Below, piece by piece: positions 8,185 through 9,764 of a stretch of DNA of 9,764 nt. The first letter of the stretch is position 1; each line of letters starts with the position of its first letter. The translations under genes were made by a program, and so were the position numbers. Source of the DNA: CAYRTD01 sp964426915 (GTDB lineage: Bacteria; Bacteroidota; Bacteroidia; Bacteroidales; GCA-2748055); assembly GCA_964426915.1 (NCBI GenBank), contig CAYRTD010000142.1, positions 1 through 9,764 on the forward strand, in the 5' to 3' direction. A model generated the notes under the pieces. It saw only the letters and a program-made list of their open reading frames with translations, did no database searches and was not told where the DNA came from.

Positions 8185-8200
8185 TCTAAAAATTTTTAGA
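8185..8200. promoter_or_regulatory. Perfect 16-base palindrome, possible operator
   Basis: The bases TCTAAAAATTTTTAGA are identical to their reverse complement, with no spacer. The site lies 67 bases upstream of the lipid kinase start and about 235 from parA. Position and symmetry fit a dimeric regulator's site, but in such AT-rich DNA a chance palindrome is also possible. Confidence 0.3.
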
Positions 8201-8267
8201 TGAAAAGTTATATTTTAGAGTCTTGGTTTTTCAGGAATAGTTTAATATTTACTTAATTTTTTTCTTA

Positions 8268-9206
8268 ATGTCCGATCAGAAATGGATAGCCATTATTAAT
8301 CCAAACGCCGGAGCAGGAAGGTGTGCAAAAGACTGGCCAAAAATCAGTGATTTACTTAAAAAATATAATGTTTCATTTGATACAGCATTTACAGAGAGAC
8401 GATTTCACGCGATGATTCTTACCCGGAACAAGATCCGTGAAGGGTATAAAAAGATCATTATAGTGGGTGGTGACGGAACAATGAATGAAGTCATAAATGG
8501 TCTGTTCGCCCAGAAAAACCTGGTAACTACCGATATCACCCTGGGAATGATCCCGGTAGGTACCGGAAATGACTGGGCAAGGATGTTTGGCATATCCTTT
8601 AAATATGAAGAAGCCATTAAAACTCTTATAAAAGAGAAAACCTTTATTCAGGATGCGGGCAGGGTGATTTTCACACGTAAGGATCAGAAAATCGGAAGGT
8701 ATTTTGTTAATATTGCCGGGATAGGATTTGATGCCCTCGTTACGAAAAAAAGCAATCTCCTGAAAGAGAAGGGACAGGGAAGCAAGCTTTTATATTTTTG
8801 GAATATTTTCACAAGTCTTTTCGGTTACAAACATTTCCACGCTGAATTAAATATTGACGGGAATACACATGAATATGATATCTTTTCAATGAATGTGGGC
8901 ATTTGTCAATACAATGGTGGTGGAATGATGCAATTACCCGATGCCATTCCCGATGATGGAATTTTCGATCTTACGATTATAAAAAAAATAGGAGCTTTGG
9001 GAATTCTGCGCAGCTTTCCTGTCTTATATAACGGAAAGATCAAAAGTCATCCCAGGGTTATCTCCTTTAACGGCAAAAGTATTTTCGTCAATTCCACCAA
9101 AACTATTTTCCTGGAAACCGACGGGGAGAGTCTGGGACATACTCCTTTTGAATTTGAGATTATTCCTCAGAGTGTTAAGATTGTGAGGGCTGGGGAGAGG
9201 AAGTAG
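8268..9206 (+). CDS. Diacylglycerol/sphingoid-base kinase family lipid kinase (YegS/DgkB-like)
   Basis: A soluble 312-residue kinase expected to phosphorylate diacylglycerol or a related lipid at the inner membrane face, using ATP, in phospholipid turnover. It begins with the family's INPNAG motif (10-15), then the nucleotide-binding GGDGTMNEVING (67-78) and GTGND (98-102) of the DAGK catalytic domain. The C-terminal beta-rich domain carries GGGMMQLPDAIPDDGIFDL (217-235), containing the acidic residues near the active site (D225, D230), and ETDGE at 283-287. The length is normal for the family, so the gene looks intact. DgkB recycling of diacylglycerol and sphingolipid-like kinase activity are both possible in Bacteroidota; the sequence alone does not choose. 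The last codons (AGERK, stop) run into a heptamer repeat, and the TAG stop is part of its first unit, so the final residues may differ from those of relatives. Confidence 0.93.
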   Translation: MSDQKWIAIINPNAGAGRCAKDWPKISDLLKKYNVSFDTAFTERRFHAMILTRNKIREGYKKIIIVGGDGTMNEVINGLFAQKNLVTTDITLGMIPVGTGNDWARMFGISFKYEEAIKTLIKEKTFIQDAGRVIFTRKDQKIGRYFVNIAGIGFDALVTKKSNLLKEKGQGSKLLYFWNIFTSLFGYKHFHAELNIDGNTHEYDIFSMNVGICQYNGGGMMQLPDAIPDDGIFDLTIIKKIGALGILRSFPVLYNGKIKSHPRVISFNGKSIFVNSTKTIFLETDGESLGHTPFEFEIIPQSVKIVRAGERK

Positions 9207-9290
9207 GAAGTAGGCGGTGAGCGGTGATCGGTGATCGGTGATCGGTGATCGGTGAGCGGTGATCGGTGATCGGTGATCGGTGATCGGTGT
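9200..9290. repeat. Heptamer tandem repeat array, 13 in-phase units
   Basis: Two units of GAAGTAG (9200-9213) are followed without loss of phase by eleven units of the form KCGGTGA (9214-9290): three are GCGGTGA (9214, 9221, 9256), seven are TCGGTGA and the last is TCGGTGT. Unit junctions create eight GATC sites. The array starts inside the last codons of the lipid kinase gene. Seven-base units would shift a reading frame by one base per unit gained or lost. Apparent proteins on the opposite strand here (repeated Asp-His-Arg-Ser-Pro-Ile-Thr) are translations of the repeat, not genes. Confidence 0.95.
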
Positions 9291-9309
9291 GACCGTCAGT
9301 TGGTGATGG

Positions 9310-9327
9310 CAACCCCGAATGGGGTTG
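9310..9327 (+). repeat. Short hairpin CAACCCC-GAAT-GGGGTTG
   Basis: Seven perfect base pairs close a four-base loop, 103 bases after the lipid kinase stop. It is the first stem of the GC-rich mosaic. No T-run follows, so it is a poor intrinsic terminator, though it could still stabilise the 3' end of the kinase transcript. Confidence 0.6.
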
Positions 9328-9415
9328 AACTGGAATAGCCATGGGCGGGAAGACAGAGTGAGTGTGAGAGCGAGGGTGCTTTAAAACGCAGGCCTCCGGA
9401 GGAGGCAAACAACAA

Positions 9416-9488
9416 TAGCCCCGGGTGGAGTGAGGGAGAAAATGAAGGCCTTTGGCCTTTATTTTTTTCCTCACGGAACCCGGGGTTG
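9416..9488 (+). ncRNA. Long stem-loop, candidate structured RNA element
   Basis: Bases 9430-9450 pair with 9454-9474 in 21 consecutive pairs around a TTT loop. After a symmetric 3x3 internal loop (GGA opposite GGA), 9416-9426 pair with 9478-9488 in eleven more. Five pairs are G-T (positions 9416, 9418, 9436, 9438, 9444 with partners). These are G-U wobbles in a plus-strand RNA but would be A-C mismatches in the complementary strand, which favours a plus-strand transcript. There is no T-tract after the stem, so it is not a standard intrinsic terminator. It is equally possible that it is only an end structure of a mobile or repetitive element. Confidence 0.4.
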
Positions 9489-9560
9489 CGGGACCCACCC
9501 CTCCCTCCTCCCTCCAGGCCGCGCAGCGGGCTGGGGGGAGGAGGGGGCAGAAGGAATAAC

Positions 9561-9764
9561 AAAGGTTGCACAGATTCGCAGATGAAGGATTGTTTGATTG
9601 TTTGCGTCAGGAAATTTTCGCAGAATTCTTTCTGTGATACAGAAAGGTTTGACTTTCGATGGGGAGTGATTGTTCGTTTTACGCGGCAAATTAACCCCGA
9701 TAGGCGTGTGCATCAACTTAAGGATTTATATTTGGTTGTTGTAAGAAAGTCAGTCGTTTACATT
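9561..9764. other. Non-coding tail of the window, possibly the leader of a gene or insertion sequence outside
   Basis: No supported gene lies here. Visible features are a two-copy direct repeat of ATTGTTTG (9589-9604) and a perfect 8-pair hairpin CTTTCTGT-GAT-ACAGAAAG (9628-9646). The composition returns to moderate GC after the mosaic. The end (GTGTGCATCAACTTAAGG at about 9704-9721, then an AT-rich stretch) resembles leader sequences I associate with IS4-type transposase genes of Bacteroidota; this is recollection and no coding sequence is visible to confirm it. Confidence 0.35.
9628..9646. repeat. Perfect 8-base-pair hairpin
   Basis: CTTTCTGT and ACAGAAAG are exact reverse complements around a GAT loop. 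It lacks a following T-tract and stands alone in the tail region. It could be an inverted repeat at the edge of an element or a minor transcript structure. Confidence 0.5.

Larger units (their letters stand above)
7950..8267. other. AT-rich divergent intergenic region between parA and the lipid kinase gene
   Basis: These 318 bases hold no gene and separate two divergent starts. They contain the parA signals listed separately, a cluster of three TTNTNAACA motifs at 8039-8079, a short inverted repeat ACAAT/ATTGT at 8077-8090, the palindrome AGAGCTCT at 8162-8169 and a perfect 16-base palindrome at 8185-8200. No clear -33/-7 pair for the plus-strand gene was identified, although its promoter must lie here or the gene must use a weak one. 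The region is far more AT-rich than either flanking gene. Confidence 0.7.
9291..9560. repeat. GC-rich mosaic of inverted repeats, probable dispersed intergenic element
   Basis: The stretch is a chain of stem-loops in a GC-rich, purine/pyrimidine-skewed context. In order: CAACCCC/GGGGTTG with a GAAT loop (9310-9327); GCCTCC/GGAGGC with a GGA loop (9392-9406); the long hairpin 9416-9488; and an imperfect hairpin around GGCC-GCGCAGC-GGGC (about 9511-9538). The string AATAGCC followed by a G-run with GTGG or GCGG occurs twice (9334-9346 and 9415-9428), so the mosaic contains diverged copies of one module. I recall similar strings as dispersed repeats in Bacteroidota genomes, but this was not searched. 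No protein gene is supported; frames on the minus strand are low-complexity Pro/Ser-rich shadows. Confidence 0.65.

Noticed and set aside
7950..8267. A parS site in the parA upstream region
   Set aside because: No sequence close to GTTNCACGTGNAAC was found; AACATGTT at 8065-8072 is only a short partial palindrome.
9200..9290. CRISPR array
   Set aside because: The units are seven bases long and contiguous with no spacers.
9430..9474. Intrinsic terminator of the lipid kinase gene
   Set aside because: The T-run is part of the 3' arm of the stem and is not followed by a T-tract, and the hairpin is more than 220 bases past the stop.
9175..9716. Three overlapping minus-strand reading frames of 81-107 codons after the lipid kinase
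   Set aside because: They translate the heptamer array and GC-rich repeats into low-complexity Pro/Ser/His strings, overlap each other in different frames and have no recognisable domain.
1..9764. tRNA or rRNA genes
   Set aside because: No tRNA-like cloverleaf strings (such as GGTTCGAATCC) or rRNA signatures were recognised on either strand.

Overview
The window looks like the chromosome of a member of the Bacteroidota, probably a Bacteroidales- or Cytophaga-like anaerobe or marine/sediment lineage. The pointers are the gene order parA-parB-DUF5683-LysM lytic transglycosylase, a DUF7149/Eco57I-type restriction-modification protein, near absence of Shine-Dalgarno sequences, a TAnnTTTG-type promoter element, and intergenic heptamer and GC-rich hairpin repeats of a kind I associate with this phylum. 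No database search was possible, so the taxonomic call is inference.

Layout. (1) Positions 1-2212, minus strand: the N-terminal 737 codons of a large single-chain restriction-methylation enzyme (type IIG, Eco57I-like), cut by the window edge. It is AT-richer than what follows and looks accessory. (2) 2213-2538: a 326-base gap with a G-rich patch and a sequence resembling a dispersed repeat. (3) 2539-7949, minus strand: a tight five-gene cluster, transcribed parA > parB > DUF5683 > lytic transglycosylase > SGNH hydrolase, with gaps of 5, -8, 12 and 41 bases. (4) 7950-8267: an AT-rich divergent intergenic region with a good ribosome binding site and a -7-like element for parA, a perfect 16-base palindrome and a small cluster of TTNTNAACA motifs. 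(5) 8268-9206, plus strand: a diacylglycerol/lipid kinase whose stop codon lies inside the first unit of a heptamer array. (6) 9200-9764: non-coding DNA with 13 in-phase heptamers, a mosaic of GC-rich hairpins including a long structure whose wobble pairs imply a plus-strand RNA, and a final stretch with no gene.

How it fits together. ParA and ParB form the chromosome segregation motor. The next three genes encode envelope proteins (a small membrane protein, a periplasmic peptidoglycan-cleaving enzyme, and a membrane-anchored SGNH esterase-like protein), so the operon joins chromosome partitioning to cell-wall remodelling. The divergent lipid kinase adds phospholipid metabolism. The restriction enzyme at the left edge and the repeat mosaic at the right edge are accessory material flanking a conserved core.

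I see no clearly new multi-gene system. The most interesting unexplained sequence is the structured, repeat-rich non-coding block after the lipid kinase.
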